Assembly (NCBI GenBank): GCA_003167555.1
Contig: PMSN01000029.1
Location: 186,488-237,676, forward strand
Direction of reading: 5' to 3'
Length of the DNA: 51,189 bases
Source of the DNA: Spartobacteria bacterium
GTDB lineage: Bacteria > Verrucomicrobiota > Verrucomicrobiia > Chthoniobacterales > UBA10450
The notes below the pieces were generated by a model. The model saw only the letters and a list, made by a program, of their open reading frames with translations. It searched no databases and was not told the origin of the DNA. A program made the position numbers and the translations under genes. Shown here one piece after another: positions 51,033-51,189 of this stretch (position 1 is its first letter; every line of letters begins with the position of its first letter).

Positions 51033-51189
51033 ATGAATAAGTGTTGTTTACACACTGAGTTGTCCTCACGAGAGGGAACCCGCTCGGAGTTTAATCCGGG
51101 CCAGAGAACGATCAAGCTTGGAATCGATGTGCACCAGGAGTTTTACGTGGTGGTGGTGCAAGAAGGGGGGAGCAATCCGAAGCCGGCGC
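51033..51189 (+). CDS. IS110-family transposase, 5' part only
   Basis: From ATG 51033 the frame is open to the right edge. After about 27 leader residues it reads TIKLGIDVHQEFYVVVVQEG, the start of the RuvC-like DEDD domain of IS110 transposases (first catalytic Asp in GIDVH). The rest, including the Tnp20 domain with its Ser, is outside. The element lies directly beside the attC at 50865-50970. Some relatives (IS1111-attC group) target attC sites, so this may be such an insertion. Confidence 0.7.
   Translation, partial: MNKCCLHTELSSREGTRSEFNPGQRTIKLGIDVHQEFYVVVVQEGGSNPKPA

Overview
The window looks like a piece of a GC-rich soil bacterium, most probably Verrucomicrobiota (Chthoniobacterales-like). 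This is inference from content: a flotillin FloA gene, an alpha-2-macroglobulin/pbpC pair, a CSLREA beta-helix exoprotein, a compact arg cluster, many GTG/TTG starts, and palindromic repeats lying inside genes. No rRNA or other marker fixes the taxon.

Left part (1-21.8 kb), core chromosome. A truncated beta-helix exoprotein is followed by a GH13 alpha-amylase-family enzyme. Next come the arginine genes argC-argJ-argB-argD and argF, all on the minus strand, with a plus-strand alpha-carbonic anhydrase between argD and argF. After that lie floA, a proline-rich membrane protein, a DUF4189 protein, and an envelope pair: a large alpha-2-macroglobulin (thioester motif GCVEQ) and penicillin-binding protein 1C. 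At least three families of 50-135 bp palindromic repeats occur here. Two sit in frame inside genes (amylase, argJ) and a third appears to be read through at the start of argJ.

Middle part (21.8-48.1 kb), accessory/defence island. It begins at a broken tRNA-Leu. A 1.85-kb segment bounded by perfect 15-bp inverted repeats carries one DUF5677-like gene, followed by phage-like remnants. Then comes a type I restriction-modification operon hsdM-hsdS-X-hsdR, where X is an unrecognised membrane protein joined by 4-nt overlaps on both sides. Next are a defence-type reverse transcriptase (WMDD active site), a convergent AAA+ ATPase/subtilisin pair, a frameshifted Mrr-like nuclease, a PIN-GNAT-PUA-like protein with an ASCH partner, an XRE-controlled module (operator, secreted peptide, 427-aa inactive-PLD-like protein, broken ankyrin gene), and a niacin module (NiaP-like transporter, membrane-anchored sensor-like protein, nicotinamidase). 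A family of about 100-190 bp direct repeats, all in the same orientation, falls exactly between these modules and may be how they are exchanged.

Right part (48.2-51.2 kb), recombination zone. A small serine recombinase has an 11-bp dyad upstream. Then there are two minus-strand gene cassettes with convincing integron attC sites: GTTAGGC lies 3 and 13 nt before the start codons, and the arms are complementary with an extrahelical base. One attC is split by a 146-bp MITE. An IS110-like transposase gene starts beside the other attC and runs off the window. No integron integrase is visible, so this is either the tail of an integron or an integrase-less attC cluster.
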